Shown here: positions 6,394-14,524 of the stretch, in pieces
How positions within the stretch are numbered: position 1 is the first letter of the stretch
Layout: each line of letters starts with the position of its first letter
Origin: Dethiosulfovibrio russensis
GTDB lineage: Bacteria > Synergistota > Synergistia > Synergistales > Dethiosulfovibrionaceae
Reading direction: 5' to 3'
Length of the DNA: 64,000 bases
NCBI RefSeq assembly: GCF_021568855.1
Contig: NZ_JAKGUG010000002.1
Span: 62,001 to 126,000, forward strand
The notes under the pieces: model-generated
Told to the model about the DNA's origin: nothing
What the model saw: the letters and a program-made list of their open reading frames with translations, nothing else
The model's database searches: none
Made by a program: the position numbers and the translations under genes

Positions 6394-9168
6394 TTAAACC
6401 TCCAGAGCTATGCGCTCATAGCGCTTTTTAAACGCTTGACGGCCACCTTCCATGATGGTGCAGACAGAGTCTCGGATGCTTGACTCCTCAAGGCCGCCTT
6501 GTCGATCGATTTGTACCTGGCCGTTTTCATATTTCAGGACATGCACCAGCTCGGAATCGCCGTTAACGACGATATTGGGGTTGTGGGTCACGACGATGAG
6601 CTGACGTCTCCTTTTGTTCTCGTGAATCTGATTTACGACAAGATCACATATCAATGCGTTATCCAGATCGTCTTCCGGTTGGTCTATAATCAACGGCTCA
6701 TCGCCATGGCTCAACAAGAAAGCAAGAATAGCCGCTGCTTTCTGCCCGGCAGAACCTTTCTCAAGGTCATCGAACTTACCCGAGGCCGGGTTTTTGGAAT
6801 ATTTGACTCGCAGCATATCCTCCGGCCACCACGTTTCGAGTTGATCGAAAGTAGCCGGTTGATTCTCAAATAATTTCTTCAGGCGGTTATCAAACGCACC
6901 ATGATTTCCGGAAAACCGCCCTCTGGCGATATCAAGCGTTTTGGTTTTTATCTCCGAAATCACCTGCGGTAGGTCGGCTTCAGGTACTTTAGAATCTTCC
7001 CATCTGATAAACGGCCAGAGAAGGGCCTGTTTGTTTTCTCGATCATATACCGAACTTACGAACTTTCCATCCTCAAGGTTGAGTAAAGAACGATATTCGT
7101 CCTCTACCGTGCTCACTTCGCCATATTTTACTAATTCCATACGCACAAAAGAGCTATTTCCGATGATTTTCTCAAGAAACTTCTTCCTCTTTTCGAATAA
7201 CTCGGTGCGTAATTCTTGAAGCCTTGCGAAAGTTTCATCGATTTGTTTTTCCGTCGACTTCGTTTCCTTCCGGGTGGAATCAAGTTTTTTTAGTCGCTGC
7301 TGCAATTGGCTGCGTTGCTGAACCCACTCACCATAAAGATGAACATTGAACGGGCTCTGTTTTTCCTCGTATTCCTTGACCAATCCATTATAGGCGACGA
7401 TGCTGGCCTGTACCGTCTTATACCATTCGCTCGAGAGAATGCTTTCTTCCCTTTGGGCTTTTAGCTCATCGACTTTATCGGCAAGCTCGCCAAGGGTCTC
7501 CCCGATCTTTTTTAGCTCTTTCGCCGTCCGTTCGTGAATCGTCCTGATCCCGACGGTAGTCTCATCCTGTTCGTCAAACAGATGCGAGGGAAAATCCGAG
7601 AGTTCGGCGTTGAACGCAAGTGTTCTTATACCGGAAGAAAGTTCATCGAAAACACTGTCATCGGGAAGACCGTTCCTTTGCTGGCTGCGCTTTTGATACT
7701 GTTTGAGTACAGTACCATGACCTTTCTCTTCATATTGTTTTAGGTCGTTTTCGACGTCTCTCAGTTTCGCTCGAATTTGCGGCTCGTCGGCCAAGTGCCG
7801 TAATAGTTCTCTTCTTCGCTCTTTCAGTTGAAGAAACCGGCTTTTAGCGTTTTCCCACTGCGACTGCCATTCCGTTCGATTCACCTCGGGGGAACGGTCT
7901 ACTATCTCTAACAGTCCTCGTGGATTCGACGCCAATTCGTTGATCTGTTTTTGGCTGAAAATGCTTACCGGAAACCGTTCTCTAAAGTCACCTGCTTCGG
8001 TTTCTTGCCAAACTCCGTCGACTTCCTCCTCTAACACCGCGCCCTCTCCGTCAAATCTCCAGCGCAATCTATACTTTTTATCACGTCGACGGAGCTCCAG
8101 CAGAATTTCCGTCTCGTTCAGCATGACACCTTTCTCCTGGGACAGTTTCATGAACTTATCCAGCTCGTCTTTTACCCTGGGAGCTTCGGTGGCCAAGTTC
8201 CTATCTCGGCGAGTGACGATACGGATGGATTCAATAACGGTAGATTTCCCGGTTCCACGTCCACCGATGATAGAGTTAAAGTGTGGATGAAATTGAATGG
8301 TAAATGGTTGGTCACTGATACGACCGCAATGGCGCATACCCTTTATGGTGAGCTTCGACAAAAAGATATCCGGCAGACTGTTGGGGTTTTCAGTCTGGTT
8401 TTTCACACAAAATTCGTGGTCCTGCAATGCCAATCGAAGAGCTTCTATAGAAGGAGGACCCATCTTGATCCAACTGAAATGCTCTCCGATTTCGTCCGGC
8501 TTGTGGGCATCGGAACCACCTACCTTTGCTAGACGGTCAACGGCCTTTTTCAAGGACGGTTCCGCATCGTCGAATTTATCAGGATTGCAAAATTCCGCAG
8601 CGGTTAGAGATCCAAGGCTTTTTTCGAGTTCCGGCGTCAGAGAAGCAATCTCTCCAAGTAATCCCTTTGAACCGTCGATATGAGCAACTATGGCAATTCC
8701 TTCTGCCTCGGCAATCTCTTTAACCGTATCGATAAAACTTTTTGACGTGGACGTGCTCTGGTCGTCGCCATATCCGTCTGTGATCCCACATGCACCCAGA
8801 ACACCGTTTACTTTTGGGCTATCGCAGCTCGGATCAAAAACAGCGAGGAGATGAACACGACTACTGCTGTCGGCGACGGTAATCTCGCATCCTGGGAAAA
8901 TGGTCAGCTCCCTGTACCAGTCGGGTTTCGTGTCGCGATTTTTAAGTTCATCGTTTTTAGACTTTAAATCATCGATCCAGCCGCCCGAGTTGTGATCGGT
9001 CACGACCACGCAATCGAGACCGGATTCCATCGCTTTTTGTAACCAAAACTCCGGTTTGATCTTCTTGAGGGCATCATCTCCCCTACCATACTCTTTCGAT
9101 GCAGGAGTATGCGTATGAAAATCAAACTTCATCCATTTACTTCCCGGAAAACTATACGTATCTGCCAT
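6394..9168 (-). CDS. TrlF-like PHP phosphoesterase fused to an SMC-type ATPase
   Basis: A 924-residue protein. Residues about 10-230 form a PHP (polymerase and histidinol phosphatase) domain with metal-binding motifs FHTHTP (His18, His20), VTDHN (Asp58, His59), FPGCEITV, VAHIDG and GGSDAH. An SMC/Rad50-like ATPase follows: Walker A GGRGTGKST near 300, a long coiled-coil region at about 410-680, the signature GSAGQKAAAILAF and Walker B PLIIDQPEDDLDN near 840, and the switch His in VVTHNPN. This is the TrlF architecture. A PHP-plus-ATPase protein has been reported as a phage-defence gene (ppl), and this may belong to that group, though I could not compare sequences. It leads a two-gene operon. 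Intact motifs suggest activity. Confidence 0.85.
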   Translation of the reverse strand: MADTYSFPGSKWMKFDFHTHTPASKEYGRGDDALKKIKPEFWLQKAMESGLDCVVVTDHNSGGWIDDLKSKNDELKNRDTKPDWYRELTIFPGCEITVADSSSRVHLLAVFDPSCDSPKVNGVLGACGITDGYGDDQSTSTSKSFIDTVKEIAEAEGIAIVAHIDGSKGLLGEIASLTPELEKSLGSLTAAEFCNPDKFDDAEPSLKKAVDRLAKVGGSDAHKPDEIGEHFSWIKMGPPSIEALRLALQDHEFCVKNQTENPNSLPDIFLSKLTIKGMRHCGRISDQPFTIQFHPHFNSIIGGRGTGKSTVIESIRIVTRRDRNLATEAPRVKDELDKFMKLSQEKGVMLNETEILLELRRRDKKYRLRWRFDGEGAVLEEEVDGVWQETEAGDFRERFPVSIFSQKQINELASNPRGLLEIVDRSPEVNRTEWQSQWENAKSRFLQLKERRRELLRHLADEPQIRAKLRDVENDLKQYEEKGHGTVLKQYQKRSQQRNGLPDDSVFDELSSGIRTLAFNAELSDFPSHLFDEQDETTVGIRTIHERTAKELKKIGETLGELADKVDELKAQREESILSSEWYKTVQASIVAYNGLVKEYEEKQSPFNVHLYGEWVQQRSQLQQRLKKLDSTRKETKSTEKQIDETFARLQELRTELFEKRKKFLEKIIGNSSFVRMELVKYGEVSTVEDEYRSLLNLEDGKFVSSVYDRENKQALLWPFIRWEDSKVPEADLPQVISEIKTKTLDIARGRFSGNHGAFDNRLKKLFENQPATFDQLETWWPEDMLRVKYSKNPASGKFDDLEKGSAGQKAAAILAFLLSHGDEPLIIDQPEDDLDNALICDLVVNQIHENKRRRQLIVVTHNPNIVVNGDSELVHVLKYENGQVQIDRQGGLEESSIRDSVCTIMEGGRQAFKKRYERIALEV

Positions 9169-9266
9169 TTCATTCCACTCCTCTGACTTTAGTACGCGTA
9201 TCCGTCGCGGTAGAACGAAAACCTCACGGTGAGTTTATATTACCACTCTTACGGAAAGAACAAAAA

Positions 9267-9290
9267 GGACCCGACCTTTCGGTCGGGTCC
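9267..9290 (-). terminator. Terminator hairpin, third copy, with compensatory base change
   Basis: GGACCCGACC-TTTC-GGTCGGGTCC with a T run on the minus strand. Compared with 3169-3190, one G-C pair has become A-T on both arms, so pairing is kept. It follows the sigma-gene remnant and precedes the TrlF-like gene. It would stop transcription coming from the SecB operon. Confidence 0.8.
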
Positions 9291-9298
9291 TTTGGAGG

Positions 9299-9360
9299 TT
9301 ACAGCAGGTCTTTCAGAAATTCCTGGGAATCTATGGGTATTCCCGCAAGCAGAAGCCTGG
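9299..9360 (-). pseudogene. Remnant of the sigma-like gene with an in-frame internal deletion
   Basis: The minus strand reads LLLAGIPIDSQEFLKDLL and stop. The intact gene ending at 3200 has LLLAGIPIDPQEFL, 40 residues, then KDLL and stop. The deletion lies between short TTTCTG direct repeats. On the other side it joins directly to the GGGGAGTATCG sequence found at 4927-4938, so everything from DUF1659 to the front of the sigma gene is lost in this copy. Confidence 0.85.
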
Positions 9361-9513
9361 GGAGTATCGATACAAAACAAAAAGAGCAGGCTTGGCTTTG
9401 TCTGAAAAGTCAAGCCTACTCCATTAATGACTCTAATCGTTAGATCTGGCGATCATTCCGAGGTTTTTTTCGTTTCCTCTGACCTTAGCATTTCCACAAA
9501 GTTGACGGGGGGG
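9361..9513. repeat. Segment duplicated at 4929-5077 (SecB 3' end and its terminator)
   Basis: It carries the SecB-like stop region and the GAGCAGGCTT hairpin. The partner copy lies 4.4 kb away on the other side of the TrlF/AlbA_2 pair in the same orientation. Differences are mostly single substitutions plus a 4-base insertion (ACAA) near 9377. Confidence 0.85.
9384..9421 (-). terminator. Hairpin terminator of the DUF6883-DUF4926-SecB operon
   Basis: The same hairpin as at 4949-4986, here with one C-A mismatch and one G-T wobble in the 16-bp stem. On the minus strand it is followed by TTTTTG. It lies about 30 bases after the SecB-like stop codon. Confidence 0.75.
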
Positions 9514-9893
9514 AGGATCAAGGTGCTATCGGTATTCGCCATCAATGTGATCTGAGAGATTATAGATCTTACGTATGGGAACAGAATCGCTGCGGCGTTC
9601 GTTTCTATAAGCTTGTTTTTTAGATCTAGACCGACGCTGTCGTCCACTTGAAAAAAGCCTGAAACGGTAACACCGACGGAAAAAGGATAATTATTTTCTC
9701 TTGGTTTTTCAAATACATCGACGGAGATCGATAGAGAAAAACTATTTTCGCTTATGCTTTTCATCTCACGGTTTAAGCTTAAATCTAGAGGAATCATCCC
9801 TTCTCTTTTTTCATAGTTTGGATTCCCCTCAAAGCAAGCCCGTTCAAGCTTATAATCCGTAAATCTAAGAACACAACCGGTCGAAATCGTCAT
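9453..9893 (-). CDS. SecB-like chaperone
   Basis: A 146-residue protein, the usual SecB length. The N-terminal strand region (STGCVLRFTDYKLERACFEG, then SLSISVDVFEKP) and the C-terminal signature (ILFPYVRSIISQI, LILPPVNFVEML) match SecB, the tetrameric export chaperone. The Arg-Gly-Gly-Phe stretch of general SecB is replaced by MANTDST. This, with its neighbours, suggests a specialised SecB-like protein of the kind seen in toxin-antitoxin-chaperone operons rather than the housekeeping SecB. The ATG lies one base after the DUF4926 stop, so translation is coupled. A truncated duplicate ends at 5018. Confidence 0.8.
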   Translation of the reverse strand: MTISTGCVLRFTDYKLERACFEGNPNYEKREGMIPLDLSLNREMKSISENSFSLSISVDVFEKPRENNYPFSVGVTVSGFFQVDDSVGLDLKNKLIETNAAAILFPYVRSIISQITLMANTDSTLILPPVNFVEMLRSEETKKTSE

Positions 9894-9894
9894 T

Positions 9895-10188
9895 TTACGA
9901 AGCAAGAGCAATCTGATCGCATCCGTCGACCAAGGTTCCTTTGAGGGAAAAGGACGTGTCCGACAGTGCATATTTCAGGGAAGATCCATGAAGAGGGACA
10001 TCGCTATCCAGATTTTTCCAGATAACCGATTCGATCTTATCTATTAGTACATCGAAAAGTTCCCAGTCTCCATCGGAGGATTCAACCTCTACGGTGTAAA
10101 AAGACCCCCCCGAACCTACATGGACGACGGTTCCTTCAGTACCGTCCCTCAGCTTAACCATGTCAAGCTCATCTATTTTTGCATACAT
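9895..10188 (-). CDS. DUF4926-like protein with a C-terminal extension
   Basis: A 97-residue protein. The first 50 residues (MVKLRDGTEGTVVHVGSGGS, FYTVEVESSDGDWELFDV) resemble DUF4926, a small SH3-like beta barrel often found beside DUF6883 genes. The remaining 45 residues (WKNLDSDVPLHGSSLKYALS onward) are unlike it. They could be a contact region for the SecB-like partner, by analogy with the chaperone-addiction tails of some antitoxins. That is inference. It overlaps the DUF6883 gene by 20 bases and precedes the SecB-like gene by one base. No strong ribosome site is seen. Confidence 0.65.
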   Translation of the reverse strand: MYAKIDELDMVKLRDGTEGTVVHVGSGGSFYTVEVESSDGDWELFDVLIDKIESVIWKNLDSDVPLHGSSLKYALSDTSFSLKGTLVDGCDQIALAS

Positions 10189-10516
10189 GTGTCGTCACCA
10201 ACCTTAAAGTACTGCCTATTTTTTGCCAAGCTGTTAGCACCTTAGCTACTCGACCGTTTTCTCCCTCAATTTCGAGTATCAATTCATAACGCAACGATCC
10301 ATCCGGAGTACAACCCTTTTCCGTTAGTCTGTCTACATTTTGCAACACAGCAGCCTTTATTTTTTCTATCAGCTTATCTCCATTAGACGAATTAAAGCCT
10401 AATACCGATTCGAAAACAAAAGCCTTATGTTTCCCCGAAGGGTGCTGCTCGTTCAGAGCATACCTGAAAATCTTAGCCTCAGGAATCTCTATGGTCAGAT
10501 TATTTAAACTAGCCAA
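10169..10516 (-). CDS. DUF6883-family protein, first gene of the SecB-like operon
   Basis: A 115-residue protein with the DUF6883 pattern: EAKIFRYALNEQHPSGKHKA at 14-33, FVFESVLGFNSSNGDKL, then GENGRVAKVLTAWQKIGSTL and a final LVTTHVCKN. DUF6883 is of unknown function and is repeatedly found near small DUF4926 genes and polymorphic-toxin modules. The reading starts at a TTG at 10516 with GGGGAGGCG just upstream; no better ATG is near. It heads a tight three-gene operon with DUF4926 and SecB-like genes. Whether it is the toxin, or an immunity-type protein, cannot be told from sequence. Confidence 0.7.
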   Translation of the reverse strand: MASLNNLTIEIPEAKIFRYALNEQHPSGKHKAFVFESVLGFNSSNGDKLIEKIKAAVLQNVDRLTEKGCTPDGSLRYELILEIEGENGRVAKVLTAWQKIGSTLRLVTTHVCKNR

Positions 10517-10622
10517 AACGCCTCCCCCTCAGGAGATCTCCACCGTCTATATATTCTAGATCCTATTACCCACCGCCAATCCCGTCAAGAGAGGTCAGAC
10601 AACTCGATCTGTCCCGGTGATC

Positions 10623-11603
10623 CTATGCCCGTCGTTCCTCCAGCTGACCGGCGTAGTGGCAGGCTACCCAGCGGCCGGGTTCCATCTGACGAAGTTCCGG
10701 GGTCTCCACTGTGCACCGTTCCTGGCGGAAGCGGCATCGTCCGGCGAAGCGGCATCCCGCAGGGGGCTCTATGGGGCTGGGAACATCTCCCTCCAGGAGG
10801 ATTCTGTCTCTGTCGACGTCGACCTTGGCTATCGGTATGGCCGACAGCAGGGCCTGAGTGTAGGGGTGGAGGGGGTTCTTGAATATGGATCTGTAGTCGG
10901 TAAGCTCCACCATCGACCCGAGATACATGACGGCGATTCTGTCAGAGACGTGTTTGACCACCGAGAGGTCGTGGGAGATGAATAAATAGGTCAGTCCCAG
11001 CTCTTTCTGGAGGTTTTTCATCAGGTTGAGTATCTGTGCCTGGATGCACACGTCCAGTGCGGAGACCGGCTCGTCCTGAACTATGAATTCCGGGTTCAGG
11101 GCGAGGGCCCTGGCTATGCCCACCCTCTGGCGCCGTCCTCCGTCGAGTTCGTGGGGGTAGGCGTTGGTGAGCCTAGTGGCCAGTCCGACTATGTCCATGA
11201 GCTCCCTGATTCTGGCGGGTCGCTCGGTTTTTCCGGTGTAGCGGTTGTTGACCTCCAGGGGCTCGGATATGAGCTCCGATACGGTCATCCTGGGGTTGAG
11301 GCAGGAGTACGGGTCCTGAAAGACCATCTGCATCTTGGTCCTGAGGTCCGCCAGTCTCTTTCCCGAGGCGGAGAGCACGTCCTCTCCGTCCATTAGGACC
11401 TGTCCCGCCGTGGCCTCCAGCAGCCTTATGAGGACCCGGCCTGTGGTGGATTTACCGCAGCCCGACTCCCCCACCAGACCCAGGGTCTCGCCTTTGTCTA
11501 TGTGGAAGCTGAGGTCGTCCACGGCGTGGAGCATGCCTCTTTTGGTTTTAAAGTATTTCTTGAGGTTGTTGACCTCTATGAGTTTGTTTCCTACTGCGAC
11601 CAT
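10623..11603 (-). CDS. dppF: Peptide ABC transporter ATPase, OppF/DppF type
   Basis: A 326-residue ATPase of the oligopeptide/dipeptide uptake family. Walker A is GESGCGKST near residue 45, Walker B is [13 protein letters not shown] near 180, and the C-terminal oligopeptide-transporter extension has the CxxR-type cluster near 290. The ABC signature reads LDGGRRQR where LSGGQRQR is usual, so the conserved Ser is Asp and the Gln is Arg. Both changes are uncommon and could affect ATP hydrolysis. It is the last gene of dppABCDF. An SD GGAGGG precedes the ATG. Confidence 0.9.
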   Translation of the reverse strand: MVAVGNKLIEVNNLKKYFKTKRGMLHAVDDLSFHIDKGETLGLVGESGCGKSTTGRVLIRLLEATAGQVLMDGEDVLSASGKRLADLRTKMQMVFQDPYSCLNPRMTVSELISEPLEVNNRYTGKTERPARIRELMDIVGLATRLTNAYPHELDGGRRQRVGIARALALNPEFIVQDEPVSALDVCIQAQILNLMKNLQKELGLTYLFISHDLSVVKHVSDRIAVMYLGSMVELTDYRSIFKNPLHPYTQALLSAIPIAKVDVDRDRILLEGDVPSPIEPPAGCRFAGRCRFRQERCTVETPELRQMEPGRWVACHYAGQLEERRA

Positions 11604-11615
11604 GACGGGCCCTCC

Positions 11616-12587
11616 TCAGTCTTTCTGGTGCAGGAAACAGGCCACGAAGTGGCCCGGCCTGGCCTCGGTCCAGCGGGGACGCTCGGTGCGGCACCGCTCC
11701 ATGGCGTGGGTGCACCGGGGGTGGAAGGGACATCCCGACGGAAGGTTCGTGGGGTCCGGAGTCAGTCCCGGTATGACCTTGAGGAATTCCTCGTCGTCGT
11801 CCACGTCCGGTATGGAGTTGAACAGTCCCACGGTGTAGGGGTGAAGGGGCTCGGTGTAGAGGGGCCTCTTCTCGGCGTATTCCACCACCGAACCGGCGTA
11901 CATTATGGCGACCTTTTCGCATATGTCGGCGACCACCCCCAGGTCGTGGGTTATCATGATCAGGGCGGTGTTGAACTTGCGTTTGAGGTCTTTCATGAGC
12001 TCCAGCACCTGGGCCTGGATGGTTACGTCCAGGGCGGTGGTGGGCTCGTCCGCTATCAGCAGAGCCGGGTTGCAGGCCAGGGCTATGGCTATGACGACCC
12101 TCTGTTTCATGCCCCCGGAGAACTGATGGGGATATTCGTGGGCCCTTTCGGAACGGATTCCGACGACCTCGAGCATTTCCACAGCTATCTTGAGGGCCTC
12201 TTTCTTGCTGACGTCGTTGTGGAGCAGCACCATCTCGGCTATCTGCTCGTCCACCGTTATGACCGGGTTGAGGGAGGTCATGGGGTCCTGGAAGATCATG
12301 GCGATCTTGCCTCCCCTGACGGAGCGCATTTCCTCTTCGGAGGCCTTGAGCAGGTCTTTTCCCTGAAAGATTATCTTTCCGTCGGTTATCTTTCCAGGCG
12401 GTTCGGAGATAAGGCCCATTATGGAGAGGGCGGTGGTGGTTTTTCCCGCTCCGGTCTCTCCGACGAAGCCCAGGGATTCGCCCGGGGCCAGCTTCAGTTG
12501 CAGGTCCTCCACGGCCCGGACGATTCCGTCCTCGGTGGTGTAGCGAACCGAGAGGTCCTGTATGTCCAGCAGCATTTTATCGTTCAT
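11616..12587 (-). CDS. dppD: Peptide ABC transporter ATPase, OppD/DppD type
   Basis: A 323-residue ATPase with Walker [10 protein letters not shown] near residue 41, signature FSGGMKQR, Walker [14 protein letters not shown] and the C-terminal oligo_HPY segment ([12 protein letters not shown]). With DppF it forms the motor pair of a type I peptide importer. The signature is normal for OppD-type proteins, unlike that of its partner. It lies 15 bases after the DppC stop. Confidence 0.93.
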   Translation of the reverse strand: MNDKMLLDIQDLSVRYTTEDGIVRAVEDLQLKLAPGESLGFVGETGAGKTTTALSIMGLISEPPGKITDGKIIFQGKDLLKASEEEMRSVRGGKIAMIFQDPMTSLNPVITVDEQIAEMVLLHNDVSKKEALKIAVEMLEVVGIRSERAHEYPHQFSGGMKQRVVIAIALACNPALLIADEPTTALDVTIQAQVLELMKDLKRKFNTALIMITHDLGVVADICEKVAIMYAGSVVEYAEKRPLYTEPLHPYTVGLFNSIPDVDDDEEFLKVIPGLTPDPTNLPSGCPFHPRCTHAMERCRTERPRWTEARPGHFVACFLHQKD

Positions 12588-12602
12588 TTCCGGTCCCCCG
12601 TT

Positions 12603-13490
12603 CTAGTTCTTCAGCTTGGGGTCCAGGGCGTCTCTTAGTCCGTCGCCCAGGAAGTTGAGAGCCAGTATGGTTATCATGATCGCCAGTCCGGGGAACATGG
12701 TCATGTAGGCATGATCCCGGATGTATTCCCGTCCTCCGGAGAGCATGGCGCCCCATTCGGGGATGGGAGGCTGTATGCCCAAGCCGATGAAGCTGAGCCC
12801 CGCGGCGGTGAGTATGGCGAAGGCGACCCCCAGGGTGCCCTGTACTATGATGGGGGCCATGCAGTTGGGCAGTATGTGTCTGAAGATTATCTTGAGGTCC
12901 TTGGCTCCCACCGATCTGGCCGCCTCTATGAATTCCTGCTCTCTTATGGAGAGCACCGAGGCCCGGACCAGTCTGGCGTACTGAGGCACGGAGGATATGC
13001 CGACGGCTATCATGAGGTTGAAGAGTCCCGGTCCCAGCGAGGCCGCCACCGATATGGCCAACAGCAGCTGAGGAACGGAGAACAGGACGTCCATGAATCT
13101 CATTATTACGTTGTCTATCCATCCGCCGTAGTATCCGGCCAGGGCTCCCAAAAAGCCTCCGATCAGTATGGAGAAGCTGACCGCGACGAATCCCACCTGT
13201 AGGGAGATTCGGCTTCCGTAGACTATGCGGCTGAAGATGTCCCGGCCGAATTCGTCCGTTCCGAACCAGTGGGTCGCCGATGGACTTTCGAAGGCCGCCA
13301 TGAGGTCCTGTTCCTCGTAGGTATAGGGGGCTATGAAGTCGGCGAAGATGGCGGTGAAGGCCAGCACTATTACCACGAACAGGCCGATCATTGCCAGTCT
13401 GTTCTTTTTGAGCCTTCGGAATACTTCGGCCCAGGGGTTTTTTCTCTTGGTCTCTTTGATTACGGTTTCGCTCATTACGGGTTCGCTCAT
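12603..13490 (-). CDS. dppC: Peptide ABC transporter permease, DppC type
   Basis: A 295-residue inner-membrane permease. A cytoplasmic N-terminus (KNPWAEVFRRLKKNRLAMIG) leads into the first membrane segment. Then come the periplasmic APYTYEEQ and FGTDEFGRDIFSRIVYGSRI stretch and the EAA coupling loop (EFIEAARSVGAKDLKIIFRH). I chose the ATG at 13490, which has AGGAGG about nine bases upstream, over longer readings that run into DppB. It lies 13 bases after DppB. Confidence 0.93.
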   Translation of the reverse strand: MSEPVMSETVIKETKRKNPWAEVFRRLKKNRLAMIGLFVVIVLAFTAIFADFIAPYTYEEQDLMAAFESPSATHWFGTDEFGRDIFSRIVYGSRISLQVGFVAVSFSILIGGFLGALAGYYGGWIDNVIMRFMDVLFSVPQLLLAISVAASLGPGLFNLMIAVGISSVPQYARLVRASVLSIREQEFIEAARSVGAKDLKIIFRHILPNCMAPIIVQGTLGVAFAILTAAGLSFIGLGIQPPIPEWGAMLSGGREYIRDHAYMTMFPGLAIMITILALNFLGDGLRDALDPKLKN

Positions 13491-13503
13491 TCCGATGCAC
13501 CTC

Positions 13504-14436
13504 CTAGGAGACGTACTGGGCCTTGATTCTCGGGTCCAGCCAGGCGTAAACGAGGTCCACCAGGAGGTTGACCACACAGAAGGCCACGGCGATGAAGAGG
13601 ACGCCGCCCTGTACCACAGGGAAGTCCCTCATCTTGATGGATTCGACCATGAGTCTTCCGACTCCCGGGATGGAGAAGATCAGCTCGGTGAGGACCGCCC
13701 CTCCCAGAAGGATGCCGAACTGTATTCCGCTTATTGTTATGACAGGTATGAGGGCGTTGCCCAGGGCGTGTTTCCAGATGACCACTCTTTCCCTCTGTCC
13801 CTTGGCTCTGACGGTGCGGATGTAGTCCTGCCTTATGACCTCGAGCATGCTGGATCGGGTCATCCTGGTGATGATGGCCACGGACTGGGCTCCCAGGGTC
13901 AGGGCCGGAAGGATCATGGTGGAGACGCTGTCGAAACCCGACGGAGGAACCCATCCGAGCCTGACGGAGAAGAGCAGTATGAGCAATATTCCCAGCCAGA
14001 AGACCGGCATGGATATGCCGATCATGGCGAAGATCGTGACGGCGTTGTCGAACAGAGAGTACTGTTTTATGGCCGACACTATGCCGCAGGGTATGCCCAC
14101 TATCATGGCTATGACCATGGCTATGGCGGAGAGTTTCAGGGTCACCGGGAAGGCGGCCCAGATTTCCTGGACCACCGGCCTCTTGGTGATGTAGGACCGG
14201 CCTATGTCTCCGTGGACGACCGCTTTATAGACGTAGCGTCCGAACTGTACGAAGAAGGGGTCGTTCAGACCCATCTCCTGCCTCAGCTCGTCCACCGATT
14301 CCTGCGGGGCCTGCTCTCCCAGGACCATCCTGGCCGGGTCTCCCGGGGTTATGTAGAGCATGGAGAAGACTATGAAGGTCACCCCTATGAGCACCGGAAC
14401 GAGCATGAGTACCCGTTTGAAGATATATTTGAACAT
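13504..14436 (-). CDS. dppB: Peptide ABC transporter permease, DppB type
   Basis: A 310-residue permease, MFKYIFKRVLMLVPVLIGVT at the start with its first membrane helix. It has ITPGDPARMVLG near 35 and the EAA loop (QDYIRTVRAKGQRERVVIWK) near 200, the hallmarks of OppB/DppB. The ATG at 14436 has GGGAGG eight bases upstream, and is preferred over one 15 bases upstream. It lies 88 bases after dppA. Confidence 0.93.
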   Translation of the reverse strand: MFKYIFKRVLMLVPVLIGVTFIVFSMLYITPGDPARMVLGEQAPQESVDELRQEMGLNDPFFVQFGRYVYKAVVHGDIGRSYITKRPVVQEIWAAFPVTLKLSAIAMVIAMIVGIPCGIVSAIKQYSLFDNAVTIFAMIGISMPVFWLGILLILLFSVRLGWVPPSGFDSVSTMILPALTLGAQSVAIITRMTRSSMLEVIRQDYIRTVRAKGQRERVVIWKHALGNALIPVITISGIQFGILLGGAVLTELIFSIPGVGRLMVESIKMRDFPVVQGGVLFIAVAFCVVNLLVDLVYAWLDPRIKAQYVS

Positions 14437-14524
14437 TCCGTTACCTCCCAATGCAGAATGGAAAGCAGGAGCACGGACGAGCCATGCTCCTGCGTCGGGT
14501 GCTTAGGTGCTTGAGGTCTTCAGG

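Noticed and set aside
11502-12638. Plus-strand open frame of 378 codons opposite dppD
   Set aside because: Antisense shadow of two well-conserved ATPase genes; no ribosome site and no recognised domain.
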